Source: Ruminococcus flavefaciens 007c
Lineage (GTDB): Bacteria; Bacillota; Clostridia; Oscillospirales; Ruminococcaceae
Direction: 5' to 3'
DNA length: 64,000 nucleotides
Assembly: GCF_000571935.1 (NCBI RefSeq)
Contig: NZ_ATAX01000035.1
Span: 1 to 64,000 of the forward strand
The translations under genes were made by a program, and so were the position numbers. A model generated the notes under the pieces. That model was given only the letters and a program-made list of their open reading frames with translations. It searched no databases and was not told the origin of the DNA. Shown here in pieces: positions 44,264 to 54,267 of the stretch; positions within the stretch are counted from its first letter, which is position 1, and every line of letters begins with the position of its first letter.

Positions 44264-45301
44264 TTAGCCGAGCTCTGCAAAGTACTTGATTGTTCTTACC
44301 ATCTGTGATGTGTAAGAATTCTCGTTGTCGTACCATGAAACAACTTGTACCTCGTAGAGGCCGTCACCGATCTCTGCAACCATTGTCTGTGTTGCATCGA
44401 AGAGTGAACCGAATCTCATACCGATAACGTCAGAAGATACGATCTGATCCTCGTTGTAGCCGAAGGACTCTGAAGCAGCAGCCTTCATTGCAGCGTTGAT
44501 GCCTTCCTTAGTTACGTTAGCACCCTTAACTACTGCTGTGAGGATTGTTGTGGAACCTGTAGGAACAGGAACTCTCTGTGCGCTGCCGATGAGCTTGCCG
44601 TTGAGCTCAGGGATAACAAGGCCGATTGCCTTTGCAGCACCTGTGCTGTTAGGAACGATGTTAGCAGCACCTGCTCTTGCTCTTCTGAAGTCGCCCTTTC
44701 TGTGAGGACCGTCAAGGATCATCTGATCGCCTGTGTAAGCGTGGATTGTGCTCATGATACCGCTCTGGATAGGAGCATAGTCGTTAAGAGCCTTAGCCAT
44801 AGGAGCGAGGCAGTTTGTTGTGCATGAAGCAGCTGAGATGATCTTGTCATCCTTTGTGAGTGTCTTCTCGTTTACGCTGTAAACGATTGTAGGAAGATCG
44901 TTGCCTGCGGGAGCAGAGATAACAACCTTCTTAGCACCTGCATCGATGTGAGCCTGTGACTTGTCCTTTGAGCAGTAGAAACCTGTGCACTCGAGTACAA
45001 CGTCTACGCCGATCTCGCCCCAAGGAAGCTCTGCAGCGTTAGCCTTTGCATAGATTGTAAGTGTCTTGCCGTCAACAGTGATTGTACCAGCTTCGTCATC
45101 AGCTGTAACTGTGTGGAGATTCTCACCGATCTTTCCGCAGTAGCCGCCCTGAGCTGTATCATACTTGAGAAGCTGAGCGAGCATTGAAGGCTTTGTAAGG
45201 TCGTTGATTGCAACTACCTCGTAACCGGGAGCATCAAACATCTGTCTGAATGCAAGACGGCCGATACGGCCGAAACCATTAATAGCAACTTTAACTGACA
45301 T
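44264..45301 (-). CDS. gap: Glyceraldehyde-3-phosphate dehydrogenase
   Basis: 345 residues. NAD site [14 protein letters not shown], catalytic [15 protein letters not shown] (active Cys and nearby His in the later segment), and [15 protein letters not shown] at the C-terminus. Key glycolytic step. AGGAGG precedes the ATG. Single gene with a consensus promoter and its own terminator, so it is probably strongly expressed. Confidence 0.98.
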   Translation of the reverse strand: MSVKVAINGFGRIGRLAFRQMFDAPGYEVVAINDLTKPSMLAQLLKYDTAQGGYCGKIGENLHTVTADDEAGTITVDGKTLTIYAKANAAELPWGEIGVDVVLECTGFYCSKDKSQAHIDAGAKKVVISAPAGNDLPTIVYSVNEKTLTKDDKIISAASCTTNCLAPMAKALNDYAPIQSGIMSTIHAYTGDQMILDGPHRKGDFRRARAGAANIVPNSTGAAKAIGLVIPELNGKLIGSAQRVPVPTGSTTILTAVVKGANVTKEGINAAMKAAASESFGYNEDQIVSSDVIGMRFGSLFDATQTMVAEIGDGLYEVQVVSWYDNENSYTSQMVRTIKYFAELG

Positions 45302-45333
45302 GGGATATACCTCCTAAAAATTTGTATAGTCTT

Positions 45334-45362
45334 ATTATAACGCAACTCGGAAATTTTTTCAA
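45334..45362 (-). promoter_or_regulatory. Promoter of gap
   Basis: Minus strand TTGAAA (45357-45362), 17-base spacer, TATAAT (45334-45339). Confidence 0.88.
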
Positions 45363-45603
45363 GAGGTTCGATAAAAAAATAACAGATTTTTTGTGAAAAG
45401 TGCATATTATACAAATGTCAGAGTTGGCCTATTCGCAATTTTGTTGCTATTTTCTTTTTCAATATCCGCCCTCAGACTATTCCATTTCAGGAAAAAATGT
45501 AGTATAATAATATGTAAGTCTGTCTACGCAGGCTGCTCCTCTCCTGTGCGAGAAGGAATTTAGACGGCGAAAATGCCGAAAAACAGCCTTTGAGCTGAAA
45601 TGT

Positions 45604-45888
45604 GTGGAATCTGACAAAAAAGTTGTGATGCAGCTTTTCTGTAAAGGGACATTTGTGGACGGAGACGATCCGAGATGCCCCGATGTTCTCGGTGCTTATC
45701 CCGATGAAGTGTGCCGCGGGATAGCTGCTCACGCAGGGGTCTCGGCACGTGCCGAGGACAATGCGCTTATAGTGGAAATACCGCTTCCCGACGGCGGTTC
45801 GCCCGCTGCCGCGGAGGCTCCTTCGGCAGAGCTGGGCAGAGGCTTTTTCAATGCCTTCAACATTATGCTGAAGAATCTGGACGACTGA
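45604..45888 (+). CDS. Small hypothetical protein, start uncertain
   Basis: Frame of 94 codons from GTG at 45604, ending in TGA at 45886-45888; the next ATG in frame is at 45628 (MQLFCKGTFVDGDDPRCPDVLGAYPDEVCRGI). A -10-like TATAAT lies at 45503-45508. The frame is open back to 45511 but without ATG or a good ribosome site; a GAAGGA (45552-45557) precedes the ATG at 45573, which is in another frame and soon stops. Either a GTG start or a frameshift is possible. Middle part is Cys-rich and the end is helical. No family recognised. Confidence 0.5.
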   Translation: MESDKKVVMQLFCKGTFVDGDDPRCPDVLGAYPDEVCRGIAAHAGVSARAEDNALIVEIPLPDGGSPAAAEAPSAELGRGFFNAFNIMLKNLDD

Positions 45889-45953
45889 AAATGATGGTAT
45901 TGTGATGAAAAAGTAAAACTTAGCAATTTAGACAGAATAATCCGGAAATTTTG

Positions 45954-45982
45954 TTGACATTATTCAAAAAAAGTTGTATAAT
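45954..45982 (+). promoter_or_regulatory. Consensus promoter of the CYTH-phoH-ybeY-era run
   Basis: TTGACA (45954-45959), 17-base spacer, TATAAT (45977-45982), both perfect. Confidence 0.92.
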
Positions 45983-46045
45983 AGATATGTTGAAAGATTG
46001 GTACGGGAAAGCAGTAAAGACATTGTGTCTTTCGGAGAATTTTTT

Positions 46046-46555
46046 ATGAGCAAAAAATATGAGATCGAACGCAAATTTCTGGTGGAGTTCCCCGACGTTT
46101 CTGAGCTGGACGTGAAGCGCAGGATAGGTATAATACAGACCTACCTCAACAGCAAGGACGGCACTCAGCGCAGAGTGAGATCGGTGGACGAGAACGGTAG
46201 AGTAAAATATACCTATACGGAAAAGGTGTTCCTTACACCTGTTACCCGTGAGGAGAATGAGTATGAGATAAGCGGCGAGGAGTACCGCAGCCTGCTCACT
46301 CAGAACCGCAGGGACTGCCCTCCTGTGGAGAAGGTGCGCTATTGCTTCGATTATCACGATCAGCTCTTTGAACTGGACACCTACCCGTTTTCGGACAAGC
46401 TGGCTATCATGGAGCTGGAGCTCGGTTCTCCCGAGCAGAAGATAGATTTCCCGAAGAATGTCAGAGTCCTCAGAGAGGTCTCGGATGACGGGAGATATTC
46501 AAATTCGGCTCTGGCTGCCGCAGGCGCTTTCCCCGAACAGCAGATTGGAGATTAA
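46046..46555 (+). CDS. CYTH domain protein (triphosphate-binding)
   Basis: 169 residues from MSKKYEIERKFLVEFP, with the EIERK signature of the CYTH tunnel fold. Basic and acidic residues alternate on strands (QTYLNSKDGTQRRVRS, EVLEYEIS-like ENEYEIS, ELDTYPF, IMELEL). The fold holds triphosphates such as thiamine triphosphate or tripolyphosphate, or acts as adenylate cyclase. GGAGA lies 7 bases before the ATG. First gene of a conserved run. Confidence 0.85.
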   Translation: MSKKYEIERKFLVEFPDVSELDVKRRIGIIQTYLNSKDGTQRRVRSVDENGRVKYTYTEKVFLTPVTREENEYEISGEEYRSLLTQNRRDCPPVEKVRYCFDYHDQLFELDTYPFSDKLAIMELELGSPEQKIDFPKNVRVLREVSDDGRYSNSALAAAGAFPEQQIGD

Positions 46556-46560
46556 TATTA

Positions 46561-47529
46561 ATGTCAGAAAAATTCCTGACTGCCGACAGCCCCGAGCAGC
46601 TTTCCATGCTCTTCGGTCAGCTTGACGGCAATATCAGCAGAATACAAAAGGATTTCAATGTCACCGTCGTAAGCAGGGACGGAGGCATAAAAATAATCGG
46701 CGACGGCGATACCGACGGAGCTGAAAAGGCTATCCGCGCTCTTATGGATATGGCCAGAAGAGGCAATGCTGTCAGCGAACAGACCGTCCGCTACGTTACT
46801 TCCATGGTAGCGGAGGGCGTGGAGGAGGAGCTTCAGGAGCTGGGCGGCGACGGCATATGCGTCACTGCTTCGGGTAAGATACTCCGCCCCCGTACTGTGG
46901 GACAGAAACGGTATACCGACGCTATAAAAAACAATACCATAGTTCTCGGCATCGGCCCTGCGGGTACGGGTAAGACATACCTGGCTGTGGCTATGGCCGT
47001 AAAGGCCTTCCGCGAACACAAGATCAAGAAGATAATCCTTACCCGTCCTGCTGTTGAAGCAGGCGAGAAGCTGGGATTCCTTCCGGGTGATCTTCAGGAT
47101 AAGGTGGATCCTTATCTCAGACCGCTCTATGACGCGCTTTTCGATATGTTCGGAGCAGAGAGCTTTGCAAGATATATGGAAAAAGGCATTATCGAGGTGG
47201 CTCCGCTGGCTTATATGCGCGGCCGTACCCTCGATGAGGCGTTCATTATCCTCGATGAGGCTCAGAATACTACCTCGGAACAGATCAAAATGTTCCTTAC
47301 CAGACTGGGCAATGAGAGCCGTATGGTCATAACGGGCGATATTACCCAGATAGACCTCCCCGACAGCAGAAAATCGGGACTTGTGGAGGCCATTAAGGTG
47401 CTCAGGGGCATCGACGATATCGAGATACACCGTTTTACCGAGAAAGATGTGGTAAGACACAGACTTGTACAGGATATTATCAAGGCTTATGAAAAATATA
47501 ATGAAGGGAGAAAGAATAATCATGGCTAA
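46561..47529 (+). CDS. phoH: PhoH-like ATPase
   Basis: 322 residues. N-terminal KH-like segment (VTVVSRDGGIKIIGDGDTDGAEKAIRALMDM), then Walker A IGPAGTGKTYLAV, sensor-like TRPAVEAGEKLGFLPGDLQDKVDPYLRPLYD, Walker B FIILDEAQNTT, and RMVITGDITQIDLP. Linked in many genomes to ybeY, which matures 16S rRNA, and suspected to act in RNA handling. Its end overlaps ybeY by 8 bases. Confidence 0.93.
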   Translation: MSEKFLTADSPEQLSMLFGQLDGNISRIQKDFNVTVVSRDGGIKIIGDGDTDGAEKAIRALMDMARRGNAVSEQTVRYVTSMVAEGVEEELQELGGDGICVTASGKILRPRTVGQKRYTDAIKNNTIVLGIGPAGTGKTYLAVAMAVKAFREHKIKKIILTRPAVEAGEKLGFLPGDLQDKVDPYLRPLYDALFDMFGAESFARYMEKGIIEVAPLAYMRGRTLDEAFIILDEAQNTTSEQIKMFLTRLGNESRMVITGDITQIDLPDSRKSGLVEAIKVLRGIDDIEIHRFTEKDVVRHRLVQDIIKAYEKYNEGRKNNHG

Positions 47530-48034
47530 GTTAAAGGTATATGTCAAGAATAATCAGACTGAGGTGAAGGTGCCTGTGGGCATCAGACTGCTCATCAGAA
47601 GATGCTGCCAGGCTGTGCTCACAACAGAGAATTTCGGAAAGGACGCTGAAGTAAGCGTTTCATTCGTAAGCAATAACGAGATCAAGAATCTCAATAAGAT
47701 ATACAGAAATAAGGACGCCGTTACAGACGTTCTCTCATTCCCGCTCACAAGCGAAGACGGTACTGTGGAGATCAATCCCGAAACAGGCGCCGTTCAGCTG
47801 GGAGATGTTGTCATCTCTCTGGAAACAGCTGTAAAGCAGGCTCAGAACTTCGGTCACTCACTGGAGAGAGAGGTGGGCTTCCTTACAGTTCACTCAATGC
47901 TCCACCTGCTGGGATACGACCACGAGACAAGTCAGCTCGATCAGCGTATCATGCGCGAGAAAGAAGAGTCTGTACTTGAAAAGCTGGGCATCTCAAGAGA
48001 TGCAACCTTCATTGTGAACGGAGAAAACAACTGA
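47522..48034 (+). CDS. ybeY: Endoribonuclease YbeY
   Basis: 170 residues from MAKLKVYVKNNQTEVKV. The zinc motif VHSMLHLLGYDHE (H-x3-H-x5-H) is intact at about residue 126, and SFPLTSEDG and LGDVVISLE match the family. Acts in 16S rRNA 3' processing and ribosome quality control. AAGGGAG is about 11 bases before the ATG, inside phoH. The stop overlaps the era ATG by one base (TGATG). Confidence 0.93.
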   Translation: MAKLKVYVKNNQTEVKVPVGIRLLIRRCCQAVLTTENFGKDAEVSVSFVSNNEIKNLNKIYRNKDAVTDVLSFPLTSEDGTVEINPETGAVQLGDVVISLETAVKQAQNFGHSLEREVGFLTVHSMLHLLGYDHETSQLDQRIMREKEESVLEKLGISRDATFIVNGENN

Positions 48035-48927
48035 TGTCAAGAACTGCTTTCGTTACCATCGCAGGACGTACCAACGCAGGCAAATCCTCACTCCTCAATG
48101 CCATTGTGGGAGAGAAGATAGCCTCCGTGAGCAGCAAGCCCCAGACCACCCGTACACGTATCACAGGTATTCGCAATATTGACGACGTTCAGCTGGTATT
48201 CTTCGATACCCCCGGACTTCACAAGCCCGTAAACAAGCTCAGCGAGCATATGCTGAATACCGTTAAGGAGTCCGTCAGCGACATCGACGCTGTGGTCTTC
48301 GTTATGGACTGTACAAAGAAGATAAATCAGCAGGAGCTGGATCTGCTGAAGTCCATGAATACTTCAAAAATGCCTGTAATACTTGTGCTCAACAAGATAG
48401 ACCTGCTCAGGAACAAGGACGAGCTGGCTCCTGTTATAGCGGATCTCACTTCGAAGGTGAAGTTTCAGGCAGTAGTCCCCGTCAGCGTTACCGAAAACAG
48501 CGGAGTCGATATAGTCATCGATGAGATAATCGCTCTTGCGGAGGAGTCGGTGCACTTCTTCCCGGAGGATATGATAACCGATCAGCCCGAAAAGGTGCTG
48601 GCTGCGGAGATGATCCGCGAAAAGCTCCTTACCCTCCTCAGTGATGAGGTGCCTCACGGTATTGCCGTGGGCGTTGAGCAGATGAGCGAGCGCGAGGATA
48701 AGGATATCCTCGATATATCCGCTGTTATCTACTGTGAAAAGGAGTCCCACAAGGGCATTGTCATAGGTAAGGGCGGCGCTATGCTCAAAAAGGCTTCCAC
48801 TGCGGCAAGGATAGAGCTGGAGGACTTCTTCCAGATCAAGGTAAACCTTAAATGCTGGGTGAAGGTCAAGGAGGACTGGCGAAACAGAGAGAACCTGATC
48901 CGCAGCTTCGGTCTTTCCGAGAAATGA
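48034..48927 (+). CDS. era: GTPase Era
   Basis: 297 residues. G1 AGRTNAGKSSLLN, G3 DTPGLHKP, G4 LNKIDL, then C-terminal KH domain with GIVIGKGGAMLKKASTAARIELEDFF. Assembles the 30S subunit by binding the 16S 3' end. Directly coupled to ybeY; the dgk and cdd genes often between them in Bacillus are absent here. Confidence 0.96.
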   Translation: MSRTAFVTIAGRTNAGKSSLLNAIVGEKIASVSSKPQTTRTRITGIRNIDDVQLVFFDTPGLHKPVNKLSEHMLNTVKESVSDIDAVVFVMDCTKKINQQELDLLKSMNTSKMPVILVLNKIDLLRNKDELAPVIADLTSKVKFQAVVPVSVTENSGVDIVIDEIIALAEESVHFFPEDMITDQPEKVLAAEMIREKLLTLLSDEVPHGIAVGVEQMSEREDKDILDISAVIYCEKESHKGIVIGKGGAMLKKASTAARIELEDFFQIKVNLKCWVKVKEDWRNRENLIRSFGLSEK

Positions 48928-48988
48928 CCGTTATTCTCACAGGATCTGCGCAGTATCGTCTGCACGGTCCGCTTACAGGTATTGAAAC

Positions 48989-49747
48989 ATGACAACTGTT
49001 GAAGGCATTGTCCTTAAAGAACGTTCTGTGGGTGAACAGGACAAATTTATCGATATACTTACAGGAGAGAACGGAGTTCTTGAGGTTTCCGTGAAGGGCG
49101 CAAGAAAGATCAACGGAAAATCAGGGAGCTCTGCTCAGCTTCTGGCATATTCGCGGTTCTGCATTGACAAGAGAGGAAATTACCTCTATCTTAACAGCGC
49201 AGAACCGATACATATTTTTTACGGACTGCGTGATTCGCTGAGCAAGATCTCTCTTGCCTCGTATTTTGCCGAGGTCATGCGCTTCTGCATTAAGCCCGAG
49301 GCGCAGAACGGCGACATCCTGCGGCTTATGCTGAACTGTCTGCACTACCTGGAAAACAGCGGCAGGGGAGAGAGCTTCCTGAAGGCTTTGTTCGAGTTCA
49401 GACTCATGTCGGAGATAGGATATATGCCCGATGTGGTGGCTTGCAGAGGCTGCGGAGTGTATGAGCCGGAGGAGCTGTTTTTCTGTATCAGGGACGGCGG
49501 CTTTTTCTGTGCCGACTGCTTTGAGAATGACAGCGCTGCGGATTATATCAAGGTGGGACTGCCTGTGCTCAGCGCTGTGCGGCATATCGTGCTCGCCGAC
49601 TTTGACAGGCTTTTCAATTTCCGTGTTTCGGAAAGAACTCAGGAGAAGCTTTCCGCACTGGCAGAGGCCTATATGCTCACCCATCTGGAACGCGGCTTCG
49701 GTACTCTTGATTTTTATAAATCGATCATGAGCGATCAGAAAACATAA
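48989..49747 (+). CDS. recO: DNA repair protein RecO
   Basis: 252 residues. OB-fold start TTVEGIVLKERSVGEQDKFIDILTGENGVLEVSVKGARK, and the C-terminal zinc site CRGCGVYEPEELFFCIRDGGFFCADC. Loads RecA on single strands with RecR. Sixty bases after era, likely same transcript. Confidence 0.9.
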   Translation: MTTVEGIVLKERSVGEQDKFIDILTGENGVLEVSVKGARKINGKSGSSAQLLAYSRFCIDKRGNYLYLNSAEPIHIFYGLRDSLSKISLASYFAEVMRFCIKPEAQNGDILRLMLNCLHYLENSGRGESFLKALFEFRLMSEIGYMPDVVACRGCGVYEPEELFFCIRDGGFFCADCFENDSAADYIKVGLPVLSAVRHIVLADFDRLFNFRVSERTQEKLSALAEAYMLTHLERGFGTLDFYKSIMSDQKT

Positions 49748-49805
49748 AGGCTGAGAGCTGATGCGTCCACGGCTCAGGGCTATGAACAGAATTAAAAGGA
49801 TAACT

Positions 49806-52196
49806 ATGGATAAATATTTGAAAACACTTGAACTGGATAAGATCCTCGAAATGCTGGCGGAGCTGACCTCAAATGAGGAATCACGACGCCTGGCTCTGGC
49901 GGTTCGTCCCGACAACGACCTCGAAAGAGTGCGCTATGAGTGTCTTAAGACCTCTCAGGCACTGTCTCTTTCGGTTCAGTTCGGTACTCCGCCTTTCAGC
50001 AATTTCAAGGACATAAGCTCCGTGGCCGCAAGAGCTGCCTCGGGAGCTGTCATCTCGCTCCGCGACCTTATGGATATTGCCGCTATGCTGCGTCAGATAA
50101 AGGCTCTCGCGGACTGGTATGCACACTGCGAGAATATGGAGACTGAGCTCAGCTACCTCTTTTCAAGGCTTCAGCCCAATGACTGGCTGCTGGAAAAGCT
50201 GGAACGCTCCATAATCTCCGATAATGAGATAGCCGATGCCGCAAGTCCCGAACTTGCTGCTATACGCCGCAAGATAAACCGCGCAGGTATGCAGCTTCGC
50301 GAGACTCTCGACAAGATGATAAAAAACAAGACCACCCAGCAGTACCTTCAGGAGAGCAGCGTGACTATCCGTGACGGACGCTTCGTTCTTCCCGTAAAAT
50401 CCGAGTACCGCGGTCAGGTAAGCGGACTTGTGCATGATACCTCGGCAACAGGACAGACTATTTTCGTGGAGCCTATGGCTATAGTTGAGGCCAATAACGA
50501 TATTCGTATCCTCGAGGGCAAGGAACAGGAGGAGATAGAGCGCATCATCCGCGAGCTCTGCCGCGACTGCGGCGAATATGCGGAGATCCTTACGGAAAAC
50601 TACAAAGTCTGCAATGAGCTCAATCTCTATTTTGCCAAATCAAATCTTGCGGCGAAGCTCCGCTGCTCGCTCCCGAATATTACCAACGACGGAAAAATGC
50701 ATCTGAAAAAGGCCCGTCATCCCCTTATCGACAGGAACAAGGCCGTTCCCGTTGATATTGACCTGGGCGAGGACTATCAGGCGCTGATAATCACAGGTCC
50801 CAATACCGGCGGTAAAACAGTTTCACTGAAAACTGCGGGACTTCTGGCTGCCATGACTATGTGCGGTCTGCTCATACCCGTTGCAGACGGCAGCAGCATC
50901 TCCGTTTACGACCATATCCTTGCGGATATAGGCGACAGCCAGAGCATCGAACAGAACCTTTCCACTTTCTCCTCCCATACCAACAAGGTTATTGAGATAC
51001 TGAAAACTGCCGATGAGCAGTCCCTTGTTCTCCTCGACGAGCTGGGCTCGGGAACCGACCCCGTGGAAGGTGCTGCCCTCGCCATAGCTATAATACGCCG
51101 CCTTATGGAAAACGGCGCAAAAATAATGGTAACTACCCACTATCAGGAGCTGAAGGTATTCGCTATCGACAGTGCGGGAGTTGAAAATGCTTCCTGTGAA
51201 TTTGATATAGAGACTCTGCGTCCTACCTACAGGCTTATCGTAGGTTCACCGGGTAAGTCCAACGCCTTTGCCATATCCGAGAGCCTCGGTATGCCGTCGG
51301 ATATAATCGATGAGGCGAGATCGGGCGTAAGTGAGGCAAATACCCGTCTGGAAGAGGTCATCGGCAAGCTGGAGGCTGCCCGTCTGGAGCTGGAGAAGCA
51401 GAGGGACGAAATACGCCGCCTCAGAGCAGAAACTGCCGAGCATGAGGAGGCGATCCGCAAGGAACGCGAACTTATCGAGGCCACCAAGGCTGAGGAGCTG
51501 GAAAAAGCAAGGCTTCGTGCCATGACTATCATCGAACAGACCAAGGCGGAGTCAAACGAGCTCATTGATGAGCTTGAAAGACTGCGCAAGGAAAAGGATA
51601 AAAAGGACTTCAGCGCCAATGTTTCGGGCATGAAATCAAGATCCAAGCAGAGCTTCAATAAAATGTACGACGCTGCAAATCCTGTGGACAAGCGTGATCC
51701 CAATGAGGGCTACGTGCTGCCGAGAAAGCTCCGCCGCGGGGATACCGTATATGTGGTTGACCTTCAGCGCAAAGGCATAATCTCGGGAGATCCCGATGGC
51801 AGTGACTTCGTATACGTCCAGATGGGCGTTATGAAAACGAAGATGAATATTTCCCGCCTTCGTCTTGAAGAGCCCGAAAAGGTCACTGTGGGCAATAAGT
51901 CCATTCGTCCCGCCCGCAAAATGAACAAGGTGGGCGTAAAGGCTGAGCGAAGAGGAAAAATGGAACTGGATATACGCGGCTGCGCCTGCGATGACGGAGT
52001 TTATCAGCTGGACGCTTTCATAGATCAGGCCGTTATGTCCAATATTTCTACTGTAACTATCATCCACGGAAAGGGTACGGGACTTCTCAGACAGGCCGTT
52101 CACAGGCGCCTGAAGTCTCATCCGTCGGTAAAGGCCTTCCGCCTGGGATTATTCGGCGAGGGCGAGGACGGAGTTACGGTGGCAGAGCTGAAATGA
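49806..52196 (+). CDS. mutS2: Endonuclease MutS2
   Basis: 796 residues from MDKYLKTLELDKILEMLAELT; AAAAGGA lies 5 bases before the ATG at 49806. ABC ATPase part: IITGPNTGGKTVSLKT and VLLDELGSGTDPVEGAALA; long coiled coil (about 500-620); C-terminal Smr domain (ELDIRGCACDD, IIHGKGTGLLRQAVHRRL). Lacks the MutS mismatch domain. Family roles: suppression of recombination and rescue of collided ribosomes. Confidence 0.95.
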   Translation: MDKYLKTLELDKILEMLAELTSNEESRRLALAVRPDNDLERVRYECLKTSQALSLSVQFGTPPFSNFKDISSVAARAASGAVISLRDLMDIAAMLRQIKALADWYAHCENMETELSYLFSRLQPNDWLLEKLERSIISDNEIADAASPELAAIRRKINRAGMQLRETLDKMIKNKTTQQYLQESSVTIRDGRFVLPVKSEYRGQVSGLVHDTSATGQTIFVEPMAIVEANNDIRILEGKEQEEIERIIRELCRDCGEYAEILTENYKVCNELNLYFAKSNLAAKLRCSLPNITNDGKMHLKKARHPLIDRNKAVPVDIDLGEDYQALIITGPNTGGKTVSLKTAGLLAAMTMCGLLIPVADGSSISVYDHILADIGDSQSIEQNLSTFSSHTNKVIEILKTADEQSLVLLDELGSGTDPVEGAALAIAIIRRLMENGAKIMVTTHYQELKVFAIDSAGVENASCEFDIETLRPTYRLIVGSPGKSNAFAISESLGMPSDIIDEARSGVSEANTRLEEVIGKLEAARLELEKQRDEIRRLRAETAEHEEAIRKERELIEATKAEELEKARLRAMTIIEQTKAESNELIDELERLRKEKDKKDFSANVSGMKSRSKQSFNKMYDAANPVDKRDPNEGYVLPRKLRRGDTVYVVDLQRKGIISGDPDGSDFVYVQMGVMKTKMNISRLRLEEPEKVTVGNKSIRPARKMNKVGVKAERRGKMELDIRGCACDDGVYQLDAFIDQAVMSNISTVTIIHGKGTGLLRQAVHRRLKSHPSVKAFRLGLFGEGEDGVTVAELK

Positions 52197-52217
52197 TATG
52201 ACAAGGGGGTGTGTGCT

Positions 52218-54125
52218 GTGAGGAAACTCAGAACCTTAGCGGTGATAGCCGCAGATGTTTTCAATGATTATATGAACCGTATACTGGTTGGCATTTCCGA
52301 GCAGTGCAGGCTCCTGGGATACGACGCGCTGACTTTCCTTATGGCTTTCAATATGGACAGCGGCAGTCTTATCCAGCACGGTGAGGAGAATATCTTCACC
52401 CTTATAAAAAAAGAATCGGTGGACGGCGTTATCCTCATGGCAGGAAATTTCGCCAGCCAGACTCTTGTCGAGAAATGCGTCAAGGAGTTCTCGGGCTGGG
52501 GGATACCCGTTATTGCGCTGGATTATGACTTCGGATTCTGCGAGAGCATCTATGCCGACGATTCGGAGCTGTTTGCGGAGATGACAGATCACCTCATCGA
52601 AAAGCACGGATGCAGACGTATCAGCTGCCTGACGGGTCCCGAGGGGAATGCCCCTGCCATGTCAAGGCTCAGTGCGTACAGAAAGTCCATGGAGCGCCAC
52701 GGACTGGAAGTCCGCGATGATGATGTGATCTACGGCGATTTCTGGAAGATAACGGCTCAGCGTCTCGCAAAGGATATAATAGAAGGCAGGCGGGAGCGTC
52801 CCGACGCTGTTATATGCGCTAACGACGTTATGGCAAGGCATCTGTGCAATTCCGTGCTGAAGGGCGGCATAAATGTCCCCGATGATATGAAGATAGCAGG
52901 CTATGACGGTTCAAACGATGCCATTATGAATATACCGTCGATCTCTACGATCTCTCCCGAGAACGAGAGACTGGGAGCAAGGGCTGTATGCAGGCTCCAT
53001 GAGCTTATTACAGGTGAAAAGGCGCAGATCTCGGAGGAGCTGCCTTCGGGAGAGCTGCTTTTTGCCCGTACCTGCGGATGCAGCACCGCTACGAAATATA
53101 TCGTGGAGCACCGCGAATGTTACTACAACAGAGTTGAAAGGTTCGATAATTATTACAGCGGCAGCGGTATGCTCGAAAGACTTATGGGGAATGAGAACCT
53201 CGATGAGCTCCTCCGCAATCTCAACGGTTTCATATACACCATAAACGGACTGGATACCTATATGCTGTGCCTGTGCAAGAACTGGGACAACGTGGAGCAG
53301 CAGGAGGACGACTACGTAAGGGACGGCTATGCGGAGACTATGGAGGCAAGGTTCTTATATACCAGGAACCATGCTGATTTCCGCAACCGTGTTTTCCCGT
53401 CGGCGGATATACTCCCCGATTTTATGGACGAGCTTTGCGGAGAGCCTTCCATGTATTTCCTGCTTCCCGTGCATTTTATGGACCGATGCTTCGGTTATTC
53501 CGTTTTCAGGTTCGGTGATGTGCGGAACGCTGTGAGCAGTATATTCATGCAGTACAATAAGAATGTAAGCATCGCCCTGGAGTTTCTCCGCGTCCGTACA
53601 AAGCTTATAAGTATAAATCAGCGTATACTGATGAATTCCATTCGTGATACCCTGACGGGTATCTATAACCGCAAGGGCTTCAACCGATTCTCGGAGGGCA
53701 TATTCAGAAAGGCTTCGGAGGAGGGGAAAATGCTCTTCGTTATGATCGGAGATCTGGATCAGCTGAAGATGATAAACGACAATTTCGGACATATAGAAGG
53801 GGATAACGCCATAACCGTGGCGGCAAATGCTCTTCAGAGCAGCTGCGAGCTCAATGAGGTCTGTGCAAGGATAGGCGGCGACGAATTCGCTATAATCGGC
53901 TGCGGGGACTACTCGGACGAGCAGATCAGCGAGCATATGGAGTATCTGCGGGGCTTCTTCGACAGATATAACGCTGATTCGGGCAAAAAGTACGAGGTCG
54001 GGCTCAGCCTCGGCTATTACCTCGGGGCTGCCAAGGCAGGCGAGGAGCTTGAAAAGTATATCAATATCGCAGATGAGATGATGTACGCCGACAAGGTAAG
54101 GAGAAAGAAGCTCAGAGAGAACTGA
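52218..54125 (+). CDS. Sugar-binding-like sensor fused to a GGDEF diguanylate cyclase
   Basis: About 635 residues from GTG at 52218 (AGGGGG ends 8 bases before). Residues about 5-275 are a LacI/periplasmic-binding-type sensor (TLAVIAADVFNDYMNRILVGISEQ, VDGVILMAGN, PDAVICANDVMARHL, MKIAGYDGSNDA). A middle part has Cys (RTCGCST) and helices (about 300-470). The C-terminal GGDEF domain (RDTLTGIYNRKGFNRF, FVMIGDLDQLKMINDNFGH, ARIGGDEFAIIG) keeps the catalytic motif. No signal peptide or DNA-binding helix-turn-helix, so it should sense a cytoplasmic ligand and make c-di-GMP. No RxxD inhibition site is apparent before GGDEF. Confidence 0.88.
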   Translation: MRKLRTLAVIAADVFNDYMNRILVGISEQCRLLGYDALTFLMAFNMDSGSLIQHGEENIFTLIKKESVDGVILMAGNFASQTLVEKCVKEFSGWGIPVIALDYDFGFCESIYADDSELFAEMTDHLIEKHGCRRISCLTGPEGNAPAMSRLSAYRKSMERHGLEVRDDDVIYGDFWKITAQRLAKDIIEGRRERPDAVICANDVMARHLCNSVLKGGINVPDDMKIAGYDGSNDAIMNIPSISTISPENERLGARAVCRLHELITGEKAQISEELPSGELLFARTCGCSTATKYIVEHRECYYNRVERFDNYYSGSGMLERLMGNENLDELLRNLNGFIYTINGLDTYMLCLCKNWDNVEQQEDDYVRDGYAETMEARFLYTRNHADFRNRVFPSADILPDFMDELCGEPSMYFLLPVHFMDRCFGYSVFRFGDVRNAVSSIFMQYNKNVSIALEFLRVRTKLISINQRILMNSIRDTLTGIYNRKGFNRFSEGIFRKASEEGKMLFVMIGDLDQLKMINDNFGHIEGDNAITVAANALQSSCELNEVCARIGGDEFAIIGCGDYSDEQISEHMEYLRGFFDRYNADSGKKYEVGLSLGYYLGAAKAGEELEKYINIADEMMYADKVRRKKLREN

Positions 54126-54198
54126 AAGCTGAGTATGACCTGCCTGCGGACGGTCTTTCACCTGCGTCTGATTATTATAATAATATCCCTGCTAAGTA

Positions 54199-54227
54199 TT
54201 GACAAAAAAAGCAAAATATGATAGAAT
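54199..54227 (+). promoter_or_regulatory. Promoter of the polyamine operon
   Basis: TTGACA (54199-54204), 17-base spacer, TAGAAT (54222-54227). The transcript starts about 325 nt before the speD start codon. Confidence 0.88.
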
Positions 54228-54267
54228 TAAATGAATTGCAAAAGAAGCTTCGGTTTCAGAGCAAGAC

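Noticed and set aside
46564..47547. 327-codon minus-strand frame opposite phoH
   Set aside because: Antisense of phoH, whose Walker motifs and coupling to ybeY are certain.
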